Shown: in pieces, positions 47,123 through 55,993 of the stretch
How the letters are laid out: each line of letters opens with the position of its first letter
Position numbering within the stretch: position 1 is the stretch's first letter
Assembly (NCBI GenBank): GCA_019187225.1
Contig: JABAQQ010000001.1
Coordinates: 141,395-205,394 of the forward strand
Direction of reading: 5' to 3'
Length of the DNA: 64,000 bases
From: Saprospiraceae bacterium
Lineage (GTDB): Bacteria > Bacteroidota > Bacteroidia > Chitinophagales > Saprospiraceae
Position numbers and translations under genes: made by a program
The notes under the pieces: model-generated
Told to the model about the DNA's origin: nothing
Database searches by the model: none
What the model saw: only the letters and a program-made list of their open reading frames with translations

Positions 47123-47596
47123 TTAGCGGCCTTCGTAGAATTGTACTTTGTTCATCTCCTCAAAACCAGCCACCGGCAACGGATTGCCTGCTGCGTCGTA
47201 CATGCGGAGGATGGCCACCATGTCGTACACGCCTTCCGGAATAGTGTTGCCCGGAATGGTGATGATCGCGCTGTAAGTGTGACCGCTTACGGGAACGAAA
47301 CCGACGGTTTGCGGATTGATCGCAGCCGGAAGACCGTATTCCGAAGCGCCCCAGCGCTCGAAGTACACTTCTACTTTCCAGCGAAGGTCGGGGCGCATCA
47401 AAGGTACCAGCGCGCCGCTCACAGTCCAATTGAAATGCACGTGGTAGGTTTGTTCGCATTGCACCAATCGGGGGCTGCCGACGGCGCCGGAAAGACCGCC
47501 ACCCAATGTGATGGTGGGAGGCAATTCATGAGAAAAAGCGACTGCGCCGTTGAGGACGAAACTGCTGGGATTTACTAATCCGGATTCGAAAGTCAT
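47123..47596 (-). CDS. Beta-rich protein of unknown function
   Basis: The 157-residue product starts MTFESGLVNPSSFVLNG and has no signal peptide. Alternating hydrophobic strands (CEQTYHVHFNWTVSG, LRWKVEVYFERWG, HTYSAIITIPGNTIPEGVYDMV) suggest an immunoglobulin-like beta-sandwich. The end is GFEEMNKVQFYEGR. The family is not recognised with confidence; it lies by itself, with a strong terminator after it. The extended frame to 47710 has non-coding-like upstream residues. Confidence 0.72.
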   Translation of the reverse strand: MTFESGLVNPSSFVLNGAVAFSHELPPTITLGGGLSGAVGSPRLVQCEQTYHVHFNWTVSGALVPLMRPDLRWKVEVYFERWGASEYGLPAAINPQTVGFVPVSGHTYSAIITIPGNTIPEGVYDMVAILRMYDAAGNPLPVAGFEEMNKVQFYEGR

Positions 47597-47915
47597 GGTT
47601 TGGGAAAAGTTTAGTTTTGAAAAAAGGGCACTGTGTTGCGATCTGTCCGGCGGGGGTGTTCCATCCCGGTCGCGCTGCAGTGTTTCCCCAATTTTTTTGG
47701 GACATTCCATTTAACTGCCGGACACGGTACAAAAGTGGTGGGGGGGAAATTAAGCCCCGCTTAAAGCAGTTGCCAATACGCGATTAAATTGCAATTAAAA
47801 ACGGGGAAAATGGCGCACTCTCCCCATTTTTGAGTTTGAAGAAAGAAAAAACGGCAGGAATTTAGCCTGAATGCGGGCCCCTTTTTGACGGCGAACTGTT
47901 GATTTTTTCAGAAAA

Positions 47916-47946
47916 TTGTGCTCCCAGCCTGCCTTTTCTATCTTTG
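47916..47946 (+). promoter_or_regulatory. Promoter of fabI
   Basis: TTG at 47916-47918 is followed after a 20-base spacer by TATCTTTG (47939-47946), the Bacteroidota -33/-7 arrangement. It lies about 75 bases before the fabI ATG; the CAGTGGG repeats lie between. Confidence 0.6.
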
Positions 47947-47956
47947 CCGCCCAATT

Positions 47957-47979
47957 CAGTGGGCAGTGGGCAGTGGGCA
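47957..47979. repeat. Three CAGTGGG units in the fabI leader
   Basis: CAGTGGG is repeated three times within the fabI 5' untranslated region, between the promoter and the start codon. Unit sequence is close to the CAGTGGC/CAGTAGC arrays at 37744-37813 and 48815-48857. Confidence 0.65.
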
Positions 47980-48021
47980 TCTCAAATATTCGAATCAACA
48001 TTTCATCAAATCAACAAAACA

Positions 48022-48819
48022 ATGAGCAATATCCTTGCCGGTAAAAAAGGCATCATCTTCGGCGCCCTCGACCACCAGAGCATTGCCTGGAAAGTTGCCG
48101 AACGCTGCGTGGAAGAAGGCGCACAAATCGCCCTGACCAACGCACCTGTCGCCATGCGCATGGGCGAGATCAATGCTTTGGCCGAAAAGTGCAAAGCCCC
48201 TGTCATCGCAGCCGATGCGACTTCATTGGAGGATTTAGAAAACCTGTTCCAAAAAAGCATGGAGCATTTCGGCGGTAAAGTGGATTTTGTGCTGCACTCC
48301 ATCGGGATGTCGGTTAATGTGCGCAAAGGCAAAGTCTATACAGATCTCAATTACGAATGGATGCAAAAGACTTTCGACGTGAGCGCTATTTCGTTTCACA
48401 AAATGATGCACGTGATGTGGAAACTCGATGCCATTAATGACTGGGGAAGCATTGTGGGGTTGACTTATATCGCTGCACAGCGTGTATTCCCCGATTATTC
48501 CGAAATGGCCGAGTCGAAGGCGCTGCTGGAATCATTTGCCCGTTCGTTCGGCTACCATTTCGGCACAGCTAAAAAGGTACGGGTAAATACGATTTCGCAA
48601 TCGCCCACCATGACAACGGCAGGACAGGGAGTCAAAGGTTTTCACGAATTTTTTAACTATGCCGATAAAATGTCGCCGCTTGGCAACGCCCCCGCTGAAG
48701 ATTGCGCTAATTATTGTATCGCATTGTTCAGCGATTTGACGCGCTATGTCACGATGCAAAACCTCTTCCACGATGGCGGCTTCAGCACCATGGGTATGAA
48801 TCCGGCAGTACTTCAGTAG
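48022..48819 (+). CDS. fabI: Enoyl-[acyl-carrier-protein] reductase FabI
   Basis: Reduces trans-2-enoyl-ACP in fatty acid elongation. The 265-residue short-chain dehydrogenase has the FabI glycine motif GALDHQSIAWKVAE and the catalytic Tyr159-X6-Lys166 (YSEMAESK), plus ISQSPTMTTAGQGVKGF, the substrate-binding loop. The ATG giving MSNILAGKKGIIFGALD is chosen; the longer frame begins in the promoter region. Confidence 0.95.
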   Translation: MSNILAGKKGIIFGALDHQSIAWKVAERCVEEGAQIALTNAPVAMRMGEINALAEKCKAPVIAADATSLEDLENLFQKSMEHFGGKVDFVLHSIGMSVNVRKGKVYTDLNYEWMQKTFDVSAISFHKMMHVMWKLDAINDWGSIVGLTYIAAQRVFPDYSEMAESKALLESFARSFGYHFGTAKKVRVNTISQSPTMTTAGQGVKGFHEFFNYADKMSPLGNAPAEDCANYCIALFSDLTRYVTMQNLFHDGGFSTMGMNPAVLQ

Positions 48820-48857
48820 CAGTAGCAGTAGCAGTAGCAGTAGGCAGTAGCAGTAGG
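48815..48857. repeat. 6-bp tandem repeat (CAGTAG) after fabI
   Basis: About seven CAGTAG units begin at the fabI stop codon. Complementary CACTGC/CTACCACTGCC-like words occur at 49067-49110 in the start region of the next gene, so long-range pairing is possible. Confidence 0.8.
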
Positions 48858-49022
48858 GATGTTAACCTGTCAATGCCTGCTTGGCAGACAAAGACGGGTA
48901 GCAGCAGGTACATATCAAAAGACAGCAGTAATCGTTCGCAGTGAAAGCAACGCAAAGCAGTATCAAGGCGTTTTCAAGTAAATCCATTTCAATTGGCAAG
49001 TAACGATTTCTTTCGCTTTTGC

Positions 49023-51068
49023 ATGGGGTTTCCGAAGCCAGCAGGACTTCGGAAATCTTGCTTTTTGCCATTGCCCACTGCTATTGCCACTGCCCACTGC
49101 TACCACTCCCTGCTACTGGCTCTTGCCTTCTTCCTTTTGCCTTTCATCGCGAATGCCCAACAACCCGTTGCCGCAAGCCCGACTTCACAACAAATCGAGC
49201 CGGACACCACTCCCCTGCTTTTTACGTTTGCCCTGGCGCCGGAGCGCAGCTACCCGGCTGGCGACACACTGCCCGACCTCGGATTCAGAATGTACGATCC
49301 CGCCAGGCGTCAACTGATTGACTGGGGCACTTTGGGTAACCTCGGTTCGTCAGCACGCCCTTTATTATTTGAAACGCAGCCCAGAAGAGGATTCGAGGTA
49401 GGCGAACACGCATTCGATCTCTACCGGCTGCAGCCGGGCGATCTGCGTTTCTACCGGAACACCCGCTCGTTCAGCGATGTGTTTTTTTCACAGGGAGCCA
49501 AGCAGGAACAAAGTATGTTCAGTGCCCGTTTCGCCCGAACTTTTGAAGGCGGCGCCAATTTTTCCCTCGACTACCGGAGTATCAACCATTTGGGACAATA
49601 CCGATACCAACGCAACAAACACAACGCACTGGTTTTCGGGGTCTGGCTGCCGGTAGGGAAACGTTACGACGGATTCCTCACCTTCTCCAAAAATGTGATG
49701 CGCCAACAGGAAAACGGCGGTATCGTGAGCGACACAGCGTTTGGAGAAGGGCAATTTTCCGGCCCCATCAACGCCGAAATACGCCTGCCCGATGAACAGG
49801 CATTCACCCGCATCGCCGACCAGACCCTCCAACTGACCCAGCACCTGAAATTCACCGGCGCCAAAGATGAAAGCAAACGCGCCCTGCGCGCCACACACAC
49901 CTTCGCCTGGAAACAGGAAGACTACAAATTCAGCGACGGCAATGCGCAGCAAGGGCTGAGGCAGGACTCCTCGTTTTTTGATACCTTCCTGGTAGACCGT
50001 CGTGGCATCCGGCACTTCACGACGTTGCAACGATTCGACAATGCTTTCACCCTGAGTACATTTAAAACCCAAACGCGGGGCCGCCCGTCGGATGTTCTGG
50101 CGGTGGGACTTGTACATTCCTACTTCAATCTGAACCAGGAACCGCGCGACTCATCGTTTTCCAACTTATTTCTGACGGGGGATTTTTCCATCACACCTTC
50201 TGACCGGTTTGTATTGAGGGCAAAAGGTTCATTCGGCCTGCTTTCCAATTTTGGCGAATACCAGGTCGGTGGTGAAATATTGCTGCGTCTGGGGAAAGTG
50301 GGACAGATCAGCGCCGGGTTGCTCAGCCAACGCCGCCCGCCTTCTCTGCTGCACCACCAGCTGTTTGTGAGCAAACGGCTGCTGTGGCAAAACGATTTTG
50401 AAAAACCGGTGGAGAATACGCTCTATGCCACCTATGCCTTGCCGCTGATCGGACTCGAACTGACGGCGAGAACACACCTTATTAATAATTATCTCTTTTT
50501 CAGCCAGGCCGGCATAGCGGCACAGACGGCTTCGCCTGTACAGGTGGCACAATTTATCATCGGTGAAAACTTCAACCTCGGCCCGGTTCGCTTCGAAAAT
50601 ACGGTAGCCCTGCAGCAAAGTACCCGCTCTGATCTCGTGCGCCTGCCTGACTGGTTCACCAAAAACAGCATTTATTTTTCCGGAAAAATCTTCAGGAACC
50701 GCCTCCGGTTCAACGCAGGGGCTGACTTTCGCCTGAACAGCGAATTCCGCCCCGACGGCTATCAGCCGGTCACCTGGCAATTCCATTTGCAGGATTCGCT
50801 GACGCAAAAGCCTTTTCCCTGGCTGGACGTATTCCTGGCATTCAAAGTCCAATCGTTCCGGGGCTTTGTTCGCTATGAGAATTTCCTGAGCCTCTGGAAC
50901 AAAACCGATGTGTTCTATCAGACCGCCCGCTATCCTCAACCATTCGGAGGCATTCGGTTCGGCATTGCCTGGCGGTTTATGGACAGCAACCGCGCCGAGC
51001 CGGGGCAGACGCCTGTGCCTGCATCGCCGCCATCAGGCACGATCGGGCCGACGGGGATAAGAGGGTGA
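49023..51068 (+). CDS. Putative porin (Porin_10-like outer membrane beta-barrel)
   Basis: The product of up to 681 residues has a hydrophobic signal (LLLALAFFLLPFIANAQQ) and a long beta-barrel; the SHARED features with Bacteroidota 'putative porin' proteins are DWGTLGNLGSSARPLLFE, RNTRSFSDVFFSQGAKQEQ and FARTFEGGANFSLDYRSINHLGQY. The start is uncertain: ATG at 49023 is followed by a perfect hairpin (49031-49054), and TTG at 49065 or 49071 would start right before the signal sequence, which is partly built from the short repeats of this gap. Confidence 0.82.
   Translation: MGFPKPAGLRKSCFLPLPTAIATAHCYHSLLLALAFFLLPFIANAQQPVAASPTSQQIEPDTTPLLFTFALAPERSYPAGDTLPDLGFRMYDPARRQLIDWGTLGNLGSSARPLLFETQPRRGFEVGEHAFDLYRLQPGDLRFYRNTRSFSDVFFSQGAKQEQSMFSARFARTFEGGANFSLDYRSINHLGQYRYQRNKHNALVFGVWLPVGKRYDGFLTFSKNVMRQQENGGIVSDTAFGEGQFSGPINAEIRLPDEQAFTRIADQTLQLTQHLKFTGAKDESKRALRATHTFAWKQEDYKFSDGNAQQGLRQDSSFFDTFLVDRRGIRHFTTLQRFDNAFTLSTFKTQTRGRPSDVLAVGLVHSYFNLNQEPRDSSFSNLFLTGDFSITPSDRFVLRAKGSFGLLSNFGEYQVGGEILLRLGKVGQISAGLLSQRRPPSLLHHQLFVSKRLLWQNDFEKPVENTLYATYALPLIGLELTARTHLINNYLFFSQAGIAAQTASPVQVAQFIIGENFNLGPVRFENTVALQQSTRSDLVRLPDWFTKNSIYFSGKIFRNRLRFNAGADFRLNSEFRPDGYQPVTWQFHLQDSLTQKPFPWLDVFLAFKVQSFRGFVRYENFLSLWNKTDVFYQTARYPQPFGGIRFGIAWRFMDSNRAEPGQTPVPASPPSGTIGPTGIRG
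49031..49054. terminator. Hairpin in the fabI-porin gap
   Basis: TTCCGAAG pairs exactly with CTTCGGAA (8-base loop), followed by ATCTTGCTTTTTG on +. It may be the fabI terminator; if so the porin gene starts downstream of it (49065 or 49071). Confidence 0.5.
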
Positions 51069-51133
51069 GAAGGGACGCCATCCGAATTTCTTTGCTCCAA
51101 CATGCATCCTACTGTATGAAAACAGTGTCTTGT

Positions 51134-51182
51134 TTCAGATAATGCAATAGTCATTCCCTGGCCATTATTTCAATTATCTGAA
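51134..51182 (+). promoter_or_regulatory. Hairpin abutting the start codon of the PA14-OmpA gene
   Basis: TTCAGATAAT (51134-51143) is exactly complementary to ATTATCTGAA (51173-51182). The second arm ends one base before the ATG at 51184, so folding could hide the translation start. Confidence 0.45.
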
Positions 51183-51183
51183 T

Positions 51184-52251
51184 ATGAGGCTCGTGCAAAT
51201 TTTCCTCTCTATCATCGCACTGTTTTTTTCCTTCGCCGCAACTGCCCAGCAGGGCCTGCTCGGTGAATATTACAGCGGTACCAATTTTGAAACGAAAGTG
51301 ATGACGCGGGTGGATGCCAGGATCAATTTCAATTGGGACAGGGTCAGCCCTGCTCCGGGTATGAACTCCACCGATTATTCCATCCGCTGGACGGGCCGGT
51401 TGCTGGCGCCCAAATCGGGCAAGTATACTTTTTCAGCCAAAGTGGACGACGGCATCCGGGTGTGGGTGGGAGGGGCAAAGGTCATAGACGCCTGGGGGCC
51501 GCACGATTCGGAAGATTTCAGCGGCTCCATCACACTGGAAGCCAACAAACACTACGATCTGAAAGTGGATTATTTCAATGGTATCTTCGAAGGCGAAATC
51601 CAATTGTTGTGGGTCTTACCGGGAGAAGGAAATGCATTGACCAATTTTTTTAGTTCGCCTGCTAAACCCGTGGACGCCAAATATTTATACCAACCGACGG
51701 TCAGCAAGCCAGCCAATCTTACACCCAAGCCGCCCGTGGCAAAACCTGAAAATAAACCGGCTAAAAAAAACACTCCATCTAAAAAAGCGCCCCCGGCAAA
51801 GTCAAAACCAGCCAAACCAGCTACCAATTCCCAACCATCTTCAGATATACCAGCGCCACCTGCTACGGTGACAACAACCCCCGAAGTAAAAGCCAAACAA
51901 CGGGCATTGGAACTCAAATACATCTACTTCGAGCGCAGCAAAGACATCATACTCCCCGAGTCGAGGGCAACGCTGGACGATTGGGTGATTTTTCTGCAAC
52001 AACAACGGCCCGATGCGGTGATAGACATCGCCGGCCACACGGACGATCTTGGCAACGAAGCCAAAAACCAGGAGTTGTCGGAAAAACGCGCTCAAATCGT
52101 GGCGGACTATCTCATCGAACACAGCCTCGACAAAAGCCGCATCCGCGCTAAGGGATATGGAGGTGCCAAACCCATTTATGTGAATCCTGCCACAGAAAGA
52201 GACAGGGCGCTGAATCGAAGGGTGGAAATACGGGTAAAACAAAACAAGTAG
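51184..52251 (+). CDS. PA14-domain and OmpA-domain envelope protein
   Basis: The 355-residue product has a signal peptide ending FAATAQ, a PA14 domain (about 22-150: GLLGEYYSGTNFETKV, YSIRWTGRLLAPKSGKYTF, DDGIRVWVGGAKVIDAW), a Lys/Pro/Ala linker (about 175-230), and an OmpA C-terminal peptidoglycan-binding domain (DIAGHTDDLGNEAKNQELSEKRA; R-R at the end of RDRALNRRVEIRV). PA14 domains bind glycans. It should link a carbohydrate ligand to peptidoglycan at the outer membrane. Confidence 0.9.
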   Translation: MRLVQIFLSIIALFFSFAATAQQGLLGEYYSGTNFETKVMTRVDARINFNWDRVSPAPGMNSTDYSIRWTGRLLAPKSGKYTFSAKVDDGIRVWVGGAKVIDAWGPHDSEDFSGSITLEANKHYDLKVDYFNGIFEGEIQLLWVLPGEGNALTNFFSSPAKPVDAKYLYQPTVSKPANLTPKPPVAKPENKPAKKNTPSKKAPPAKSKPAKPATNSQPSSDIPAPPATVTTTPEVKAKQRALELKYIYFERSKDIILPESRATLDDWVIFLQQQRPDAVIDIAGHTDDLGNEAKNQELSEKRAQIVADYLIEHSLDKSRIRAKGYGGAKPIYVNPATERDRALNRRVEIRVKQNK

Positions 52252-52252
52252 A

Positions 52253-52669
52253 TCACGTATCGAGAAACCGGTCTTTCCACTCCGGCCTCGGCAACATACA
52301 TGCTTCTCTTTTCCCAAACCATCGGTAACGGTTGCGTGCAATCCAATCGTAGACGGCATTTCTGACCGCAAGGGGAATTATTTTGAATACCCCCAGCAAA
52401 GGCCACAGCCCGCCGAGGCGACGCACGACCTCCAGTGGCGCATCCGAGCGGGTATAAACATGCTCTCCATCTATAAGCACCACAGTATCAAAGTTTTCCT
52501 GAGAAAATCCGAATGCCGTCAATAGTTCCTGACCTGTTTTGGACTGAAGGGAAGCGAACCTGAAAACACCTTTGCGGTCGTGTTTCAATACCCATTGTAC
52601 CGAGGCATTACAGAGGTTGCAAACCCCGTCGAAAAGCAAGATAGGAGATTTAATGTCCGAGTTCGCCAA
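52253..52669 (-). CDS. DCC family thiol-disulfide oxidoreductase-like protein (DUF393)
   Basis: The 138-residue product has the family motif FDGVCNLCN (Cys17 and Cys20), followed by FASLQSKTGQELL and the conserved LWPLLGVFKIIP..VYDWIARNRYRWFG. Function is predicted from the thioredoxin-like fold. It is convergent with the OmpA gene (one base between stops) and divergent from the antiporter gene. Confidence 0.9.
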   Translation of the reverse strand: MANSDIKSPILLFDGVCNLCNASVQWVLKHDRKGVFRFASLQSKTGQELLTAFGFSQENFDTVVLIDGEHVYTRSDAPLEVVRRLGGLWPLLGVFKIIPLAVRNAVYDWIARNRYRWFGKREACMLPRPEWKDRFLDT

Positions 52670-52727
52670 TTTTTTACCTTTTTTGCGGTTGAAAAAGAAA
52701 ATCTGTCTGCACGTCTAACGCCCGTTC

Positions 52728-54077
52728 ATGCCAACTGCACTCACCATCGTTTTTGTCGGTTGCACGATTTTTTTATCGCATTGGTTCGCTTCGCTGTTTG
52801 CGCGGACGAAAATTCCCGATGTGTTGTGGCTTTTCACCATAGGCCTGATCATCGGCCCGGTGTGCGGTTGGGTGAAACCGGAAAATTTTGGCGCTGTTGG
52901 ACCTGTGTTCACCACCATCACTCTGGTTTTCATTCTGTTTGAAAGCGGTATTGACCAGCGACTGGAGCCGCTTATCAATTCGTTGAGCGGTACAGCCAAA
53001 ATCACCACGTACAACTTTGTCGCAACGTGTTTGGTTGCAGGCGGGATCGTGTATTTCTATACAGACCTGGGGTTGCTTCGATCACTGATGCTGGGCAGTA
53101 TCGTTGGCGGCACTTCTTCGGCAGTGGTCACGACGCTCGCGCGGGTGTTTCCCATGACCGACCGAAGCCGTACGATCCTGGTATTGGAATCGGCTTTTTC
53201 CGACGTATACACGCTGGCTGTGCCGCTTACCTTGCTTTCCGCCTATAAGATCGGCAAAGTGGATGTGGCCTTTGTGACGGGCCAGATGATAGCGGCATTC
53301 ATCCTCGCGGCCATGCTGGGTATTGCCGGCGCATTCGGCTGGAGTATCCTGCTTAACCGGATGCGTACGCTCCAAAACACCGTATTCACTACCCCCGCTT
53401 TCGTATTTGTTATTTACGGTATTGTTGAACTGCTGGGCTATTCCGGCCCCATCGCAGCGTTGACATTCGGCGTTACCCTGGGCAACATTGACGTGTTGGG
53501 CCCTCCCATCATGCGCGATGCCATTTCGCGCAAACCCATTTCGCTCAATGACAACGAACGGGCATTTTTCTCCGAAGCGGTGTTTCTGCTGCGCACATTT
53601 TTTTTCGTTTACATCGGCCTTTCGGTGCGGCTTTATGACTGGTGGCCGTTCGCATTGGGCGCTATCATTACGGGCGCTTTGTTCCTGGTCCGCATACCGG
53701 TGGTACGCCTTTCGGTACCGCGCGATACTTCGCCCAAAGACGCAGCATTTATGGCGGCAATGATCCCCAAAGGGCTCGGCGCCGCGGTATTGGCCTCTCT
53801 GCCAGCACAACAAGGCGTGACAGGCGGCGAAACCATCCAGTCCATCGTTTTTTCTATTATCCTTTGCTCCACTTTACTCACTACGCTGCTTACTTTTCTG
53901 GTAGACAAGACCTGGCTCGCGTTTTTCTACGAATGGATCTTCCGACTGACGGGTTTGGGCAAACGAAAAGTGGGTGAGGCGCCGGAAGAGCCCGGTGAGG
54001 CGGAATCGGACTATGCCGAAAAATTCTCTGCCGAATTTGAATCTGTGAAAAAAGAAAATGCTGAAAAAAAGGATTAA
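52728..54077 (+). CDS. Cation:proton antiporter (CPA1/NhaP-like)
   Basis: The 449-residue membrane protein has about twelve helices and a charged C-terminal tail (EEPGEAESDYAEKFSAEF). The ion-binding motif region reads LESAFSDVYTLAVPLTLL (Glu154..Asp159), with Ser in place of Asn in the usual ND pair. Predicted to exchange Na+ or K+ for H+. The 3' end overlaps the start of the OstA-like gene by 20 bases. Confidence 0.85.
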   Translation: MPTALTIVFVGCTIFLSHWFASLFARTKIPDVLWLFTIGLIIGPVCGWVKPENFGAVGPVFTTITLVFILFESGIDQRLEPLINSLSGTAKITTYNFVATCLVAGGIVYFYTDLGLLRSLMLGSIVGGTSSAVVTTLARVFPMTDRSRTILVLESAFSDVYTLAVPLTLLSAYKIGKVDVAFVTGQMIAAFILAAMLGIAGAFGWSILLNRMRTLQNTVFTTPAFVFVIYGIVELLGYSGPIAALTFGVTLGNIDVLGPPIMRDAISRKPISLNDNERAFFSEAVFLLRTFFFVYIGLSVRLYDWWPFALGAIITGALFLVRIPVVRLSVPRDTSPKDAAFMAAMIPKGLGAAVLASLPAQQGVTGGETIQSIVFSIILCSTLLTTLLTFLVDKTWLAFFYEWIFRLTGLGKRKVGEAPEEPGEAESDYAEKFSAEFESVKKENAEKKD

Positions 54078-55992
54078 GACTTTGAAAAACAATATTTTGC
54101 ACACAATTCACACTTCCAGCCAATCAGGTTTGTTTTTCTGTACCTCGAAATCGGGTCCGGCGATCTCTCTCCTTGTTTTATTCCTTGTCTTCCCTGTCCT
54201 TCTTTACTCCCAGTCCCCTGTCACGCCGTCAACCGTCAACCCTCCACCGTCAACCGTAGAACAGGACACACAAAAGCTCAAGATCGAGACCGCCCTGCTC
54301 GTCGAATATTTCGTCAAAGGCCAGCGCACCATTCAGAAACTCAGCGGCACTGTGCGGATGCGGCAGGAAAATATTCTTGTTTATTGTGATACTGCCATCC
54401 TCGACCAGGATTTTGCCGTGCTGAAAGGCGGTGTGGTGATCGAAGAGGGCGACTCCGTCAAAGTTTTCGCCGACAGTGCCCACTACCATGCCGACAGCAA
54501 AATGAGCGAACTTTTTGGAGATGTGGTACTCGTAAACGGACGTCAGGAGCTTTTCACCAAACACCTTGTATACGACTTGGCCAACAAGATCGCTACCTAT
54601 CACACCGGCGCAACACTTACCAATGGGAAAAGTCAACTCACCAGCACACACGGATACTATTTCGTCAACCTTAAAGAGGTCTATTTCAAAGGGGACGTGC
54701 TCGTGACCGATCCGGATTTCACCATGCGGACGGACACCCTGACGTTCAACACGGAGACGCAACTCGTCCGATTCGTCGCGCCGACCCTGGTGAGTCAGCG
54801 CGACGGAAAAATTTATACGGAAGGCGGTTTTTACGACATTGAAAATGATTTCGCTGAATTCGATGTCAATCCGCAATACGACAAGGAAGGCCAGCGCGGT
54901 CGCGCCCGGAAAATGCGCTACATCGGTACAACCAAAGAATACATCCTCGAAGGCGACGCCTATATCGAAGAGAAAAACCGCAAGACCAGCGCCGATGTGA
55001 TCCGTTACAACACGGAAAATGAAGATATTGTGCTGATAGGCAACACCTTTTACAAAGACAGTACACGCGAGATCACGGGCGCCGAAATGCACTACAACAG
55101 CCAAACCAAACGCTACCAGCTCACGGGCCGGGGCCGCGTCATTGACCCGCCCAACATCATCGAAGCCGACTCGCTCGATTTTATAGATCAGCTCGGCAGC
55201 GGCGTAGCGCTCGGCAATGTCGTCTGGGTGGATACGGCGAGCGATTTCACCATCCTCGCCTGGCGCATGGACTACAACAAACCCAACGAATACCTCAACG
55301 CTTTCGGAGGCGCCGGCGCAGCGGGGCCCGGAGGCCGCCCGCTGATGAAATCCCTTATTGACCGCGATACGCTTTACTTAGCCGCTGATACGCTCACGTC
55401 GTACAAGCCGGACACCGCCTCGGACGTCCGTCTTTTGCTGGCATACCTCGACGTGCGTATATTTAAAAGCGACATGCAAGCGACCTGCGACTCCCTCTCG
55501 TTCAGTTCGGCCGACTCGATCTTCTGGTTTTTCAAACTCCAAAACCTGCCGCTCATCTGGTCCGACACTTCGCAATTTTCCGCCGATACGATCCGGATGC
55601 TGCTGAAAAACAAAAAATTAGACCGGATATGGCTGCGGCAGAACGCGCTGGTCATCAATTCGGAAGACGAAAAACTGTTCAACCAGATCAAAGGCCGCAA
55701 CAACACCGCCTTTTTCCGCGACAACGAGGTGCGCGAAATGCTCGTGGAAGGCAATGCCCAGGCCGTCTATTACGCCCTCGACGACCGCCGCGCCTACATT
55801 GGCGTGAACGAAACGGAATGCTCCGAGATGCGGCTCTTTTTCGGCGACAACAAAGTGAACAGCATCAAATTCTACCAGCAGCCGGCAGGGAAATTCATCC
55901 CGATCAAAAAAGCGGGGAAGGATTCGAAAAAATTAGAGGGATTTTTCTGGGAAAAGGAACGACGGCCGAAAAGGGTGAGGGATTTGTTTTGA
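54058..55992 (+). CDS. OstA/LptA-like protein
   Basis: The 644-residue protein has an N-terminal hydrophobic segment (about 34-51) and OstA-type beta-jellyroll repeats: LLVEYFVKGQRTIQKLSGTV, QENILVYCDTAILDQD, VFADSAHYHADSKMSELFG, YTEGGFYDIENDFAEF. It is related to the periplasmic bridge of LPS transport and is the usual Bacteroidota form (over 500 residues). The first 70 residues include a short repeat (PSTVNPPPSTVE) encoded by CCGTCAACC units. The ATG at 54058 overlaps the antiporter gene. Confidence 0.87.
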   Translation: MLKKRIKTLKNNILHTIHTSSQSGLFFCTSKSGPAISLLVLFLVFPVLLYSQSPVTPSTVNPPPSTVEQDTQKLKIETALLVEYFVKGQRTIQKLSGTVRMRQENILVYCDTAILDQDFAVLKGGVVIEEGDSVKVFADSAHYHADSKMSELFGDVVLVNGRQELFTKHLVYDLANKIATYHTGATLTNGKSQLTSTHGYYFVNLKEVYFKGDVLVTDPDFTMRTDTLTFNTETQLVRFVAPTLVSQRDGKIYTEGGFYDIENDFAEFDVNPQYDKEGQRGRARKMRYIGTTKEYILEGDAYIEEKNRKTSADVIRYNTENEDIVLIGNTFYKDSTREITGAEMHYNSQTKRYQLTGRGRVIDPPNIIEADSLDFIDQLGSGVALGNVVWVDTASDFTILAWRMDYNKPNEYLNAFGGAGAAGPGGRPLMKSLIDRDTLYLAADTLTSYKPDTASDVRLLLAYLDVRIFKSDMQATCDSLSFSSADSIFWFFKLQNLPLIWSDTSQFSADTIRMLLKNKKLDRIWLRQNALVINSEDEKLFNQIKGRNNTAFFRDNEVREMLVEGNAQAVYYALDDRRAYIGVNETECSEMRLFFGDNKVNSIKFYQQPAGKFIPIKKAGKDSKKLEGFFWEKERRPKRVRDLF

Positions 55993-55993
55993 G

